Assembly: GCA_001780825.1 (NCBI GenBank)
Contig: MFIX01000044.1
Coordinates: forward strand, 1,082-9,132
Origin: Candidatus Glassbacteria bacterium RIFCSPLOWO2_12_FULL_58_11
GTDB taxonomy: Bacteria > Gemmatimonadota > Glassbacteria > GWA2-58-10
Length of the DNA stretch: 8,051 bases
Reading direction: 5' to 3'
Shown: positions 1 to 6,395 of the stretch, in pieces
Layout: every line of letters starts with the position of its first letter
Position numbering within the stretch: the first letter of the stretch is position 1
Position numbers and translations under genes: made by a program
The notes under the pieces: generated by a model
Told to the model about the DNA's origin: nothing
Seen by the model: the letters and a program-made list of their open reading frames with translations, nothing else
The model's database searches: none

Positions 1-2
1 CC

Positions 3-1007
3 ACCGACCGCCCGGGGGCGGCCAACTGCTATATCGCCGACAACACAGTGACCTCCTACATGCCCTGGGACTCGCTGGCCCTGGGCTGCTGTGTCACCCG
101 GAGCAGCATCTCCTGTGTAGGCGAGGGGATCGAAATGACCGGCCCCGGGAATGTAATCTGCTACAATAAAGTCCGCGGCTACCGCGACTGTATCTCCCTG
201 ATGGAGGATCTCTGGGTTTACGACCAGCGCTGTATCGACATCTACAACAACGATATCCAGCTCGGGGATGACGATGCGATCGAGGCGGATTTCACCCAGG
301 GCAACTGCCGGATCCTGCGCAACCGGATCACCAACTGTTTCATCAGCCTCAGCTCGCAGCCTGGCCTGGGCGGACCGGCCTATTTCATCCGCAACGTGAT
401 GTACAACACGATAAACGTGCCGTACAAGCTCGCCCGGGGCAGCCAGGGAGATGTGCTCCTGCACAACACGGTGCTCAAGGCCGGGGATGGCTTCATGGTT
501 GGCCATAACCCCTCACAGACGCTTTTCCGCAACAACCTGACTGTCGGCGGCGAAGGCGGCGGGGCTTTCGGCGGCTACGGCACCGGCCGCGGCCTGGCAG
601 TTTCCTTCACCCGCCTGGACTCGACTATCGATATGGACTACGATGGGATTGGAGTGCACGGCATGCCGTTCCAGGCCCAGCTCGGCCGGCAAATCTTCGA
701 GAGTATCGAGCAGCTTCGCAAGGGCAGCACCGAAAAGCACGGCGTGCAGGTGGATTTGAGCGTCTTCGCCTCCAGGCCGGCATTCCCCAACCCGCCTTTC
801 CCGGAGCGCGAGCCCGCGGACCTGCGGCCGGCTGCCGGCTCTGCCGCGGTCGATGCCGGAGTGGTGATCCCCAATGTCAACGATGATTTCAGCGGCAAGG
901 CCCCTGATCTCGGGGCCTACGAGCAGGGACAGGAGCTTCCGCTTTATGGTCCCCGGCCCGAGGGAGTGGACGAGGAAACCATGTGGCAGGAAAAGCACGG
1001 AAAGTGA
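3..1007 (+). CDS. Right-handed parallel beta-helix protein, 3' part (5' end outside window)
   Basis: The reading frame is open from base 3 with no start, so this is the C-terminal 334 residues of a longer protein. The GTG at 48 is inside the frame and has no ribosome binding site. The visible part has repeated short coils rich in N, I, V and G, such as CIDIYNNDIQ, NCRILRNRITNC, YFIRNVMYNTI, VLLHNTVLK and TLFRNNLTVGG. This is the pattern of pectate-lyase-like (Pbl/NosD-type) parallel beta-helices, which in known families bind or cleave polysaccharides. The end has a 'GSAAVDAG ... NDDFSGKAPDLGAYE' block, a common C-terminal signature of bacterial secreted beta-helix proteins. No catalytic residues can be assigned, so enzyme activity is not claimed. 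The next gene starts 27 bases downstream and is probably co-transcribed. Confidence 0.8.
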   Translation, partial: TDRPGAANCYIADNTVTSYMPWDSLALGCCVTRSSISCVGEGIEMTGPGNVICYNKVRGYRDCISLMEDLWVYDQRCIDIYNNDIQLGDDDAIEADFTQGNCRILRNRITNCFISLSSQPGLGGPAYFIRNVMYNTINVPYKLARGSQGDVLLHNTVLKAGDGFMVGHNPSQTLFRNNLTVGGEGGGAFGGYGTGRGLAVSFTRLDSTIDMDYDGIGVHGMPFQAQLGRQIFESIEQLRKGSTEKHGVQVDLSVFASRPAFPNPPFPEREPADLRPAAGSAAVDAGVVIPNVNDDFSGKAPDLGAYEQGQELPLYGPRPEGVDEETMWQEKHGK

Positions 1008-1034
1008 GCCTCAGACACAACGGAAAGGATAAAA

Positions 1035-2924
1035 ATGATGCTACGTCATAACGGCAGCTTCCCGGGAAATGCGCGCAAGTGCATTTGGACAATTATCGGA
1101 CTGGTGCTGACTCTTGGTGTTTACGCCCCGCGCTCTCTGGCCGCTGAGAAAACCTTCAATTTTGTCGTGGCCTGCCACGACACCGCGAGTTTCCGCATCG
1201 ATGCCGGCCTGGCGGCCCGTCTCAAGCCCTATGGCCGGGTGCAGATCAATGTCAGCACCCTGCCAGAAAAATGTTGGTACACCATCCCGGAGGGCGGCAG
1301 CGCCTGGCATGAATACGCGGCTTACAACCCCACCTTTTTCAAATTCTATCCGCACCCCAAGGTTGCGCCGTTCATTCCGGCCGAGCTGGTGGCGGCAGAC
1401 CGCAAGCTGCTCCTGGCCAAAGCCGCAATAGTGCGCGAGCTGGGCCTGGGGGCCTCTTTCTGGGCCTATGGGGTGAATTTCCTGCCCGAGGCGTTTTTCG
1501 AGAAGTACCCGCATTTGCGCGGGCCACGGGTGGATCACCCGCGCCGCAGCCGCCGGGAGGAGTTTTCCATGTGCGTGGACATCGAGGAGTCGCGCGAGAT
1601 GTACCGCTGGTCTGTCGCCGAGCTCAAGAAGAACGTGCCCGGGCTGGAGATGATACTGTTCAAGACCAATGACGCCGGCGGGGGCCTGTGCTGGGCCGCA
1701 GCGCAGTATTCGGGACCCAACGGACCCAGTCACTGCCGCGGCCGCAATGTCGGCGAGCGCCTGCGCGACTACTGCCTGGCCCTGCACCAGGGGGCCAAAG
1801 ACGGCGGCGGGGATGTCAGGCTGCGGATCGCGGACAGCAATTTCTGGCAGAACGAGGAGGACGTGCTGTTTCCCTGCCTGCCGGAGAACACCTATTACGA
1901 CGGCAAGGACCGGGGTGCGATATCGATCTCCTGGGGCGGCTCCTACCCGATTATCGGCCTGGTCAATCCGCTGGATGTGATCGAGTCCATGGAGCGCTTC
2001 GACAGCCCGGCTACCGAGCGGGTGGACCTGGCCACCCGCCTGGCTTATGACCGCGGCACCGAGCCGCCGGAGGTGCTCTCGCGGGTGATCGGGATCATGG
2101 AGGACTGTATCGCCGAGCCGGCCCACGGGCTTTCAGCCCGGCTGGACAAGCTGCGTAAGCTCTCCGGCCGCTGGGGCGGCGAGGCGAATGCCGAAAAAGT
2201 CTTTGAGTCGTTCTACTTGCTGGACCAGGCCTTTTCCCTCAAAAGCGCCGTGGCTCCGCGTTACAGTGTCCAGTATGCCGGAGTGTCAAACCGCATGATC
2301 GACCGGCCCTTGCTGATCAAGCCCGAATCCTTGCCCCCCGGCGAAGAAGCATATTTCCTGCCCTATGTGTTCAACATCCACGAGAACGAGGCCCGGGTGG
2401 ACTATATCGACCTGTCGGGCGGCCGCATGAGCGGCCCGGAGAGCTGGAGCGACGGCGGCCTGCGGCGGGCTCTGAGCCAGGCGGAACGGGCGGCCTCCAT
2501 GCTCGAAAGCGTTCAGGGCGCCCCGGAACAGGATTGGCTCCACGGCCAGGCAACCTGTATCCGGCTCTGGGTCAGTATCGTGCGCTCGATCCACAACTTT
2601 TACCATGGCCAGCTCATCCGCGACAAATACAAGGATATATTAGCCGGGCCGAAACGCATCCCGGCCAAGGTAGCCAACTGGGAGGGCGACCCGGGCAATC
2701 TGGAGTGGACCGCGATCCAGCGCGATGAGTTCGACAACACCAACGAGCTGATCGCCTTGCTGGATAACGGCGGGCTGAAATACCTGAACCTCGCCCCGGA
2801 CGCCCGCCACGAGGACACATTCCTGCTCGGCCCGGACCTGGCGGCGTCTCTCAGGAAGAAGGCGAAGATCATGCGCGAGCACTGGCTGGACGTCCAGGAT
2901 TACCTGGCTCCACCGCACAAATAG
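1035..2924 (+). CDS. Exported glycoside-hydrolase-like protein of unrecognised family, 629 aa
   Basis: The ATG at 1035 is preceded by GGAAAGGA (1022-1029) at 5 bases spacing. The N-terminus has basic residues (R4, R14, K15), a hydrophobic stretch at about 17-30 and a likely signal-peptidase site near A36/A37, so the protein is probably exported. The mature part reads like the TIM-barrel core of polysaccharide-acting proteins (GH20, GH67 or DUF4838-like): a 'YPHLRGPR' segment at about residues 160-170, then 'CVDIEESREMYRW' from C180, then a strand and loop 'LFKTNDAGGGLCW' with K210, N212, D213 and C219, and 'GAISISWGGSYP' from about 294. The C-terminal third (about 370-629) is helical and acidic. 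D213 in the Gly-rich loop is a candidate active-site residue, but this is inference. The upstream beta-helix neighbour supports a role in polysaccharide handling. No family name or substrate can be assigned by eye. Confidence 0.65.
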   Translation: MMLRHNGSFPGNARKCIWTIIGLVLTLGVYAPRSLAAEKTFNFVVACHDTASFRIDAGLAARLKPYGRVQINVSTLPEKCWYTIPEGGSAWHEYAAYNPTFFKFYPHPKVAPFIPAELVAADRKLLLAKAAIVRELGLGASFWAYGVNFLPEAFFEKYPHLRGPRVDHPRRSRREEFSMCVDIEESREMYRWSVAELKKNVPGLEMILFKTNDAGGGLCWAAAQYSGPNGPSHCRGRNVGERLRDYCLALHQGAKDGGGDVRLRIADSNFWQNEEDVLFPCLPENTYYDGKDRGAISISWGGSYPIIGLVNPLDVIESMERFDSPATERVDLATRLAYDRGTEPPEVLSRVIGIMEDCIAEPAHGLSARLDKLRKLSGRWGGEANAEKVFESFYLLDQAFSLKSAVAPRYSVQYAGVSNRMIDRPLLIKPESLPPGEEAYFLPYVFNIHENEARVDYIDLSGGRMSGPESWSDGGLRRALSQAERAASMLESVQGAPEQDWLHGQATCIRLWVSIVRSIHNFYHGQLIRDKYKDILAGPKRIPAKVANWEGDPGNLEWTAIQRDEFDNTNELIALLDNGGLKYLNLAPDARHEDTFLLGPDLAASLRKKAKIMREHWLDVQDYLAPPHK

Positions 2925-2964
2925 ACCGAAAACCGGCTGGAACTCGAATTGTTTTTCCGATACA

Positions 2965-2992
2965 TTTCAGGCTGCCTTGAAACAGCCTGAAA
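2965..2992 (+). terminator. Probable intrinsic terminator after the glycoside-hydrolase-like gene
   Basis: Perfect 10-bp inverted repeat: TTTCAGGCTG (2965-2974) and CAGCCTGAAA (2983-2992) with an 8-base loop. It lies 40 bases after the stop at 2924 and is followed by an AT-rich tail (GAATATTTTAAAAATT) rather than a clean T-run. Position between two transcription units supports termination; the imperfect U-tract is the weakness. Confidence 0.6.
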
Positions 2993-3010
2993 GAATATTT
3001 TAAAAATTCC

Positions 3011-3039
3011 TTGACTTTTCTTGTTAAGATACATATAGT
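3011..3039 (+). promoter_or_regulatory. Sigma-70-type promoter of the marR-family gene
   Basis: TTGACT at 3011-3016 and TATAGT at 3034-3039 are separated by 17 bases, close to the consensus -35 and -10 boxes. Transcription would start near 3046, about 25 bases before the GTG start at 3071. This also shows that the in-frame TTG at 3011 is the -35 box and not the start codon. Confidence 0.75.
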
Positions 3040-3047
3040 TTATATGT
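3031..3047. promoter_or_regulatory. Palindromic operator candidate over the -10 box
   Basis: Perfect inverted repeat ACATATA-GTT-TATATGT, 7+7 bases around a 3-base centre. It covers the whole -10 box (3034-3039) of the marR promoter. AT-rich palindromes of about 16-18 bp overlapping the promoter are the usual binding sites of MarR dimers, so autorepression is likely. Assignment to this MarR protein is inference from position. Confidence 0.65.
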
Positions 3048-3070
3048 GTATATTAAAATGGAGGTACATA

Positions 3071-3550
3071 GTGAGCCTGCAGGATGAACTCGGATACAAA
3101 AAACCCTTCCAGAACCAGGGGCATGAGGCATTGCTGAATATCGTTCTCACCGGATCGCTGCTCAACAAGGAAGGGACAAGGTTTTTCCGGCCCTTCGGGA
3201 TCACGGAGGCCCAGTTCAACGTGCTGATGATTCTGAAGCACCATTCCGAGCAAGGCCGGATCAACCAGACCAGCCTGGGCAACATGATGCTGGTGAACCG
3301 CTCGAATGTCACCGGCCTGGTGGACCGGATGGAAAAAGCCGGGCTGGTGAGAAGGGTCGCCGAGCCGGGGGACCGGCGGGTCAACCTGGTGGAGATGACT
3401 GAACACGGCGCTAATGTTTTCGAACCCGCGGGCAAGGCCTATTTCGCCCGGATCGAGCAGTTGATGCAGGGGACGACCGCCGAGGAGTGCGCCCTGCTGT
3501 CGAAGACACTGGAAAAAATCAGGGCCCGGCTGAACGGCCGGGGGAAATAG
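3071..3550 (+). CDS. MarR-family winged-helix transcriptional regulator, 159 aa
   Basis: MarR proteins are dimeric repressors that often leave DNA when they bind small aromatic ligands or are oxidised. The start is the GTG at 3071, with GGAGG at 3060-3064 and 6 bases spacing; a longer frame from TTG 3011 would begin in the -35 box. The length of 159 aa is typical. Residues 13-40 form the N-terminal helix region, 'FGITEAQFNVLMIL' (42-55) begins the DNA-binding domain, 'INQTSLGNMM' (64-73) and 'NRSNVTGLVDRMEKAGLV' (76-93) are helix-turn-helix and recognition helix, and 'GDRR' (100-103) is the tip of the wing with the conserved D and R. Residues 117-155 form the C-terminal dimerisation helices. 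There is one Cys, C140, in this C-terminal region, which is not the usual OhrR sensor position near the N-terminus. The ligand is unknown. It likely controls its own promoter and may control the thioredoxin-fusion gene downstream. Confidence 0.93.
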   Translation: MSLQDELGYKKPFQNQGHEALLNIVLTGSLLNKEGTRFFRPFGITEAQFNVLMILKHHSEQGRINQTSLGNMMLVNRSNVTGLVDRMEKAGLVRRVAEPGDRRVNLVEMTEHGANVFEPAGKAYFARIEQLMQGTTAEECALLSKTLEKIRARLNGRGK

Positions 3551-3612
3551 GCGGATGAGTCCGTGGGATTGGCAGAAAGGAAAAGCGGGCTATTTTTTTT
3601 ACGACAAATGTT

Positions 3613-3631
3613 TATATATCATCAATATATA
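3613..3631. promoter_or_regulatory. Second AT-rich palindrome, possible MarR operator and promoter
   Basis: Perfect arms TATATAT-CATCA-ATATATA. The left side shares GTTTATAT (3610-3617) with the marR operator (3038-3045). A -10-like TATACT (3628-3633) overlaps the right arm, matching the layout of the first site, but no good -35 box stands 16-18 bases upstream. AT-rich palindromes occur by chance in such sequence, so this is a moderate call. Confidence 0.4.
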
Positions 3632-3683
3632 CTTTAACATTCAACTGGTTGACACTTAATGCGCAAACTAAAGACCCGGGCAA

Positions 3684-3749
3684 GGGAAAAGTACTCCCGG
3701 TTAATTATAACGACGGTAAACGCCCATGGGAAAAGCCCGTTACTCCCGG
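3684..3749 (+). repeat. Imperfect direct repeat in the leader
   Basis: GGGAAAAG directly followed by TACTCCCGG occurs at 3684-3700. The same two blocks return at 3728-3735 and 3741-3749, separated there by 5 extra bases (CCCGT). Each copy can fold on itself (GGGA with TCCC), and the first CCCGG (3696-3700) also pairs with CCGGG at 3676-3680. Function unknown; it could be a repeated RNA or protein binding element. Confidence 0.55.
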
Positions 3750-3753
3750 GAGA

Positions 3754-3775
3754 CAGATTCCCGAATCTGATTTTT
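3754..3775 (+). terminator. Terminator-like hairpin in the leader, possible attenuator
   Basis: CAGATT (3754-3759) and AATCTG (3764-3769) form a 6-bp stem with loop CCCG, followed by A and five T (3771-3775), the form of an intrinsic terminator. The stem has only two G:C pairs, so it is weak. An alternative stem, CGGGA (3747-3751) with TCCCG (3759-3763), overlaps and would exclude it; CTCCCGGGAG (3743-3752) is a further palindrome. It may end the marR transcript or act as an attenuator for the next gene. Confidence 0.4.
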
Positions 3776-3881
3776 ATCCTTCTTAAGGGAGGTGCAAAGT
3801 ATGCGCACGCGCTTCAGCGGATTCTTCAACTCAGCTGGAAAGGTTGTTCAAACCGCTTTTAATGAATACAGGAGGCTTGTC

Positions 3882-5645
3882 ATGTTCAGCAGCAGAATTT
3901 CCGGACTTTGGCGGCAGGCTTTGAGCTTTTCCTTTATAACTATTACGGCCTGTTTAATGATCTGGGCAACACAGTCCCGAGCGCAGTCCGCGGCGGATCA
4001 GGGACAGCGCCGGGAGTTATCTGAAAAACTCAGGCAGGAGAGCGTGGATATTTTTCAGAAATGGCAGCGCACCTGGGATGCGAGCGATACCGTGTCGCTG
4101 AACAAGGCGCTCGGCCTGGCCCGGCAGTCCATTAAGGCTGACACATCCTATTATGCGGCCTATAGGCATATTGCTTATGTCTTGAATGCGATGGATAAAA
4201 GAAAGGAAGCGATCGCCGCCGCTGAGAAAGCGCTGGAATTAGACGGCAGCATCCAAGATGCCTGGCTCGGCGAGCTTTATTACAAAGACGGCCAGCGGGA
4301 AAAAGCGCTCGAGACTTTCAAGAATCGAATTCTGCTCGACCCCTCCAGCTATGCCTTCTATTCGGATGTCAGGGATTATCTGGGCCGCTGTGATTTTTCC
4401 CCGGAAGAAATCAAAGGAGTGCTCTCTCTCTACGATCCGACCCGGATCGAGAAGCCGGAAGTGCTGGAGCGCTCCGCGGCCCTTTACCAATCGCTTCATG
4501 GTTACCGGGACACCACGACCGCAGAGCTGCACATCGTAAGGCCCGGCATGGACAACCGGATGACCTTTTCGTTTGTGTTCGCTTTGGAGCGGCCCAACCG
4601 GCTCAGGATCGAAAACCGCAATGCCCCCATGGGGAAGGGGGTGGTGCTTTTCAGTGACGGAAAGAACCTGGTGAGCCATAACGAAATGTGGAAGCAGTAC
4701 ACGCAGAAGACCGCTCCGGAGGTATTGTCGACCGCTGCCCTGCGAGTCCAGCCGTCTGGCCTCGCGGAAGATGCGCTCGTGCCGAAAATACTGAAAATGC
4801 TGTTGAGCGATGCGCCTCTAAAAGAAATAATGGAGGGCGTCGAGAAGGTTGAAGAGGTCGGCCACGAACAGTTAGACGGCATTCCGGTAACCGTTGTCGA
4901 GCTGACCCAGCGGGCCGGTTCTTTACCGGGTAGCACCGGCATGCCGAAGCCGGACGCTCTGATCGGACTCCGTTTGTGGATCGGCAGCCGGGACTTCCTG
5001 ATCCGTCAAATGGCTTATGAGGTGGACCTGGGGAAAATGGCGGATGAAAAGATGCCGCAGCAGCAGCGGGAGATGATGCAAGGGATAAAGATTGGCTACC
5101 GCTTCAAGCACACGGCCATCGAGACCAACCCGGTTTTCTCCGATAAAGATTTCGCCTTCACGCCCCCCGAAGGGGCAAAGCTGGTCGAGGAGTTCATCTC
5201 GCCCGAAGTAGCTGAAAAAATGTCGGGACTGCTCGGCAAGCCGGCCCCGGATTTTGTTCTTCAGGACCTGGAAGGCCGGGAGGTGAAACTCGCCGATTTC
5301 GCCGGAAAGGTTGTCATTCTTAATTTCTGGGCCACCTGGTGCCCCCCTTGTATCAAGGAGATCCCGGATTTAATCCAGCTTTATGAGGCTTATAAAGACA
5401 AAGGGCTGGTGGTTATCGGCATCTCCCAGGACCAGGGCGGAGTCGAGCTGGTAAAAAAATTCGCCGCCGCTCACAAGGTGTCTTATCCCCTGGTCATGGG
5501 CGACCCGCCGGTATCGGCAGCTTATGGTGGGATTTCAAGCATTCCCACGACTTTTATTATCGACCGCCAGGGAAAGCTGGTGGATGGGGTCGTAGGCAGC
5601 CGCGAGAAAGCGTACTTCGAGAAGAAAATCGGCAGCCTGTTTTAA
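3882..5645 (+). CDS. Exported TPR - LolA-like (DUF2092-like) - TlpA thioredoxin fusion, 587 aa
   Basis: The chosen start is ATG 3882, with AGGAGG at 3870-3875 at 6 bases spacing, because it gives a standard signal peptide (hydrophobic stretch about residues 14-29, cleavage near 'SRAQ|SA'). ATG 3801 is in frame with its own AAGGGAGG (3785-3792) and would add 27 residues. Residues 90-157 form about two TPR helix pairs ('AYRHIAYVLNAMDKRKEAI', 'AWLGELYYKDGQREKAL'). Residues about 215-435 match the LolA/DUF2092 pattern ('ERPNRLRIENR', 'LFSDGKNLVSHNEMWKQY'), a half-barrel fold that in LolA carries lipids or lipoproteins. Residues about 452-587 are a TlpA/AhpC-type thioredoxin domain with 'NFWATWCPPC' (C487, C490) and the cis-Pro loop 'SSIPTTF' (P555). 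Such domains reduce disulfides or thiols in the periplasm. The three-part fusion suggests redox work linked to an envelope substrate; the substrate is unknown. Confidence 0.85.
   Translation: MFSSRISGLWRQALSFSFITITACLMIWATQSRAQSAADQGQRRELSEKLRQESVDIFQKWQRTWDASDTVSLNKALGLARQSIKADTSYYAAYRHIAYVLNAMDKRKEAIAAAEKALELDGSIQDAWLGELYYKDGQREKALETFKNRILLDPSSYAFYSDVRDYLGRCDFSPEEIKGVLSLYDPTRIEKPEVLERSAALYQSLHGYRDTTTAELHIVRPGMDNRMTFSFVFALERPNRLRIENRNAPMGKGVVLFSDGKNLVSHNEMWKQYTQKTAPEVLSTAALRVQPSGLAEDALVPKILKMLLSDAPLKEIMEGVEKVEEVGHEQLDGIPVTVVELTQRAGSLPGSTGMPKPDALIGLRLWIGSRDFLIRQMAYEVDLGKMADEKMPQQQREMMQGIKIGYRFKHTAIETNPVFSDKDFAFTPPEGAKLVEEFISPEVAEKMSGLLGKPAPDFVLQDLEGREVKLADFAGKVVILNFWATWCPPCIKEIPDLIQLYEAYKDKGLVVIGISQDQGGVELVKKFAAAHKVSYPLVMGDPPVSAAYGGISSIPTTFIIDRQGKLVDGVVGSREKAYFEKKIGSLF
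5478..5536 (+). repeat. Thioredoxin 3' segment, copy 1 of a diverged duplicate
   Basis: This segment of the thioredoxin domain (encoding VSYPLVMGDPPVSAAYGGIS) aligns without gaps to 7993-8051 at the right edge of the window. By hand count 43 of 59 bases match, and differences are largely at third positions, so both were under protein-level selection after duplication. Confidence 0.7.
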
Positions 5646-5757
5646 GCTGTTCTGTCTTTTAAGGCAGAAGCGAGAGTCTGATCGGCTCTTTCCAATGCAT
5701 AATCTGGAGAATTACGATCCAATTTATATTTCCGGAATGAGCGGGAGGATCAATATC

Positions 5758-6240
5758 ATGCTGAAGAAGAGAAGTATTATCAAGTTGATGGTAGTGCTTT
5801 CAATGGCATTTTCCTCCATTTGCGGCACCGGCAATGATTATGGGGGTGGATGTACCCCCACTGAGCCATTCGCAGGCAGAGACACGGTAATGATCGATAT
5901 CGAAAGCACGGGAAGCATTGAAAACCGGACCGATTCCGTTGAGAGCTTTTCGATAGTCTATCTATATGAAGCGGGCGGCAAATCCATGGAAAGAAATATC
6001 GCAGTCGGTCCTGACAGTGTAAGTACAGTTTTGATAACCTACAGCATGACCGTGGTATTCGAAGCTTATCAAGGCGTCAAAGATGTCTTGGACCCTGTAA
6101 AGATTTATATCCTAAAGAGTAATAAGAAAATACTCCTTGGAGATATAACTTGCAGGGTCATTGCAGATAAGTCCACAAAAAGGGGAGAAGGAACTTTTCC
6201 CTTTATTTATTATGGCAACTATCCGGGCAGCAGTCTCTGA
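5758..6240 (+). CDS. Small exported protein of unknown function, 160 aa
   Basis: The start is ATG 5758, with GGGAGG (5743-5748) 9 bases upstream; an earlier in-frame ATG at 5695 would put 21 polar residues before the signal sequence. The N-terminus (KKRS, then a hydrophobic stretch at 7-21) is a signal peptide, probably cut near residue 20-23; C22 is not in a good lipobox because I precedes it. The mature part is mostly alternating beta-type sequence, such as 'SFSIVYLYEAG' and 'TVLITYSMTVVFEAYQ', which suggests a small beta-sandwich. It has two cysteines, C32 and C132, which could form a disulfide served by the upstream thioredoxin protein; this is speculation. Codon use is more AT-rich than in the first genes of the window. 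I do not recognise a family. Confidence 0.7.
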   Translation: MLKKRSIIKLMVVLSMAFSSICGTGNDYGGGCTPTEPFAGRDTVMIDIESTGSIENRTDSVESFSIVYLYEAGGKSMERNIAVGPDSVSTVLITYSMTVVFEAYQGVKDVLDPVKIYILKSNKKILLGDITCRVIADKSTKRGEGTFPFIYYGNYPGSSL

Positions 6241-6395
6241 GGCAATTCACGCTATAAGGATATAAGAAGGTTTTGTTCGATTTGGGGTTGGCTCAATGAC
6301 CTATACCGTATCTTCATCAGGCAGCCCAGAGCCGGATAATATACCGTCCAGCTAAAAAGTGTCCGGGCGCCGCCACCTGCCGAAAGGAGAGCAAA

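Larger units (their letters stand above)
3551..3881 (+). other. Non-coding leader between the MarR gene and the thioredoxin-fusion gene (331 bases)
   Basis: No convincing gene is seen here. The stretch opens with a small stem (CGGA/TCCG, 3552-3563) and an 8-T run (3593-3600), then a strongly AT-rich part (3591-3640) with a second palindrome, an isolated TTGACA (3649-3654) without a matching -10, an imperfect direct repeat (3684-3749), dense overlapping GC hairpins (3676-3769), a T-run (3771-3775), and two ribosome binding sites (3785-3792 and 3870-3875). If transcription begins near 3640, the mRNA leader is about 240 bases, long enough for RNA-level control. Confidence 0.6.

Noticed and set aside
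1041..2126. Long 361-residue open frame on the minus strand opposite the glycoside-hydrolase-like gene
   Set aside because: High-GC coding sequence commonly leaves such antisense frames open. The product is low in recognisable motifs, and the + strand gene has a ribosome binding site, signal peptide and coherent domain pattern.
3525..3600. Terminator for the MarR gene from CCCGGC/GCCGGG (3525-3542) plus the 8-T run at 3593-3600
   Set aside because: The hairpin lies inside the coding end and is about 50 bases from the T-run; no stem stands directly before the T-run.
3649..3654. Perfect TTGACA -35 box
   Set aside because: No -10-like sequence 15-19 bases downstream; the region there is GC-rich (AAGACCCGGG).
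3659..3862. 67-residue frame in the leader with ATG at 3659
   Set aside because: No ribosome binding site, no family resemblance, and it overlaps hairpins and the start region of the next gene in another frame.
5650..5691. Two short stems after the thioredoxin-fusion gene (TTCTGTC/GGCAGAA and AGAGTC/GGCTCT)
   Set aside because: Each needs a G-T pair, and only the second is followed by any T (three). Too weak to call a terminator, though read-through reduction is possible.
6241..6395. Promoter before the barrel gene (TTGGCT 6288-6293, TATCTT 6309-6314)
   Set aside because: Spacing is 15 bases and both boxes are poor matches; nothing firm is seen in this gap.
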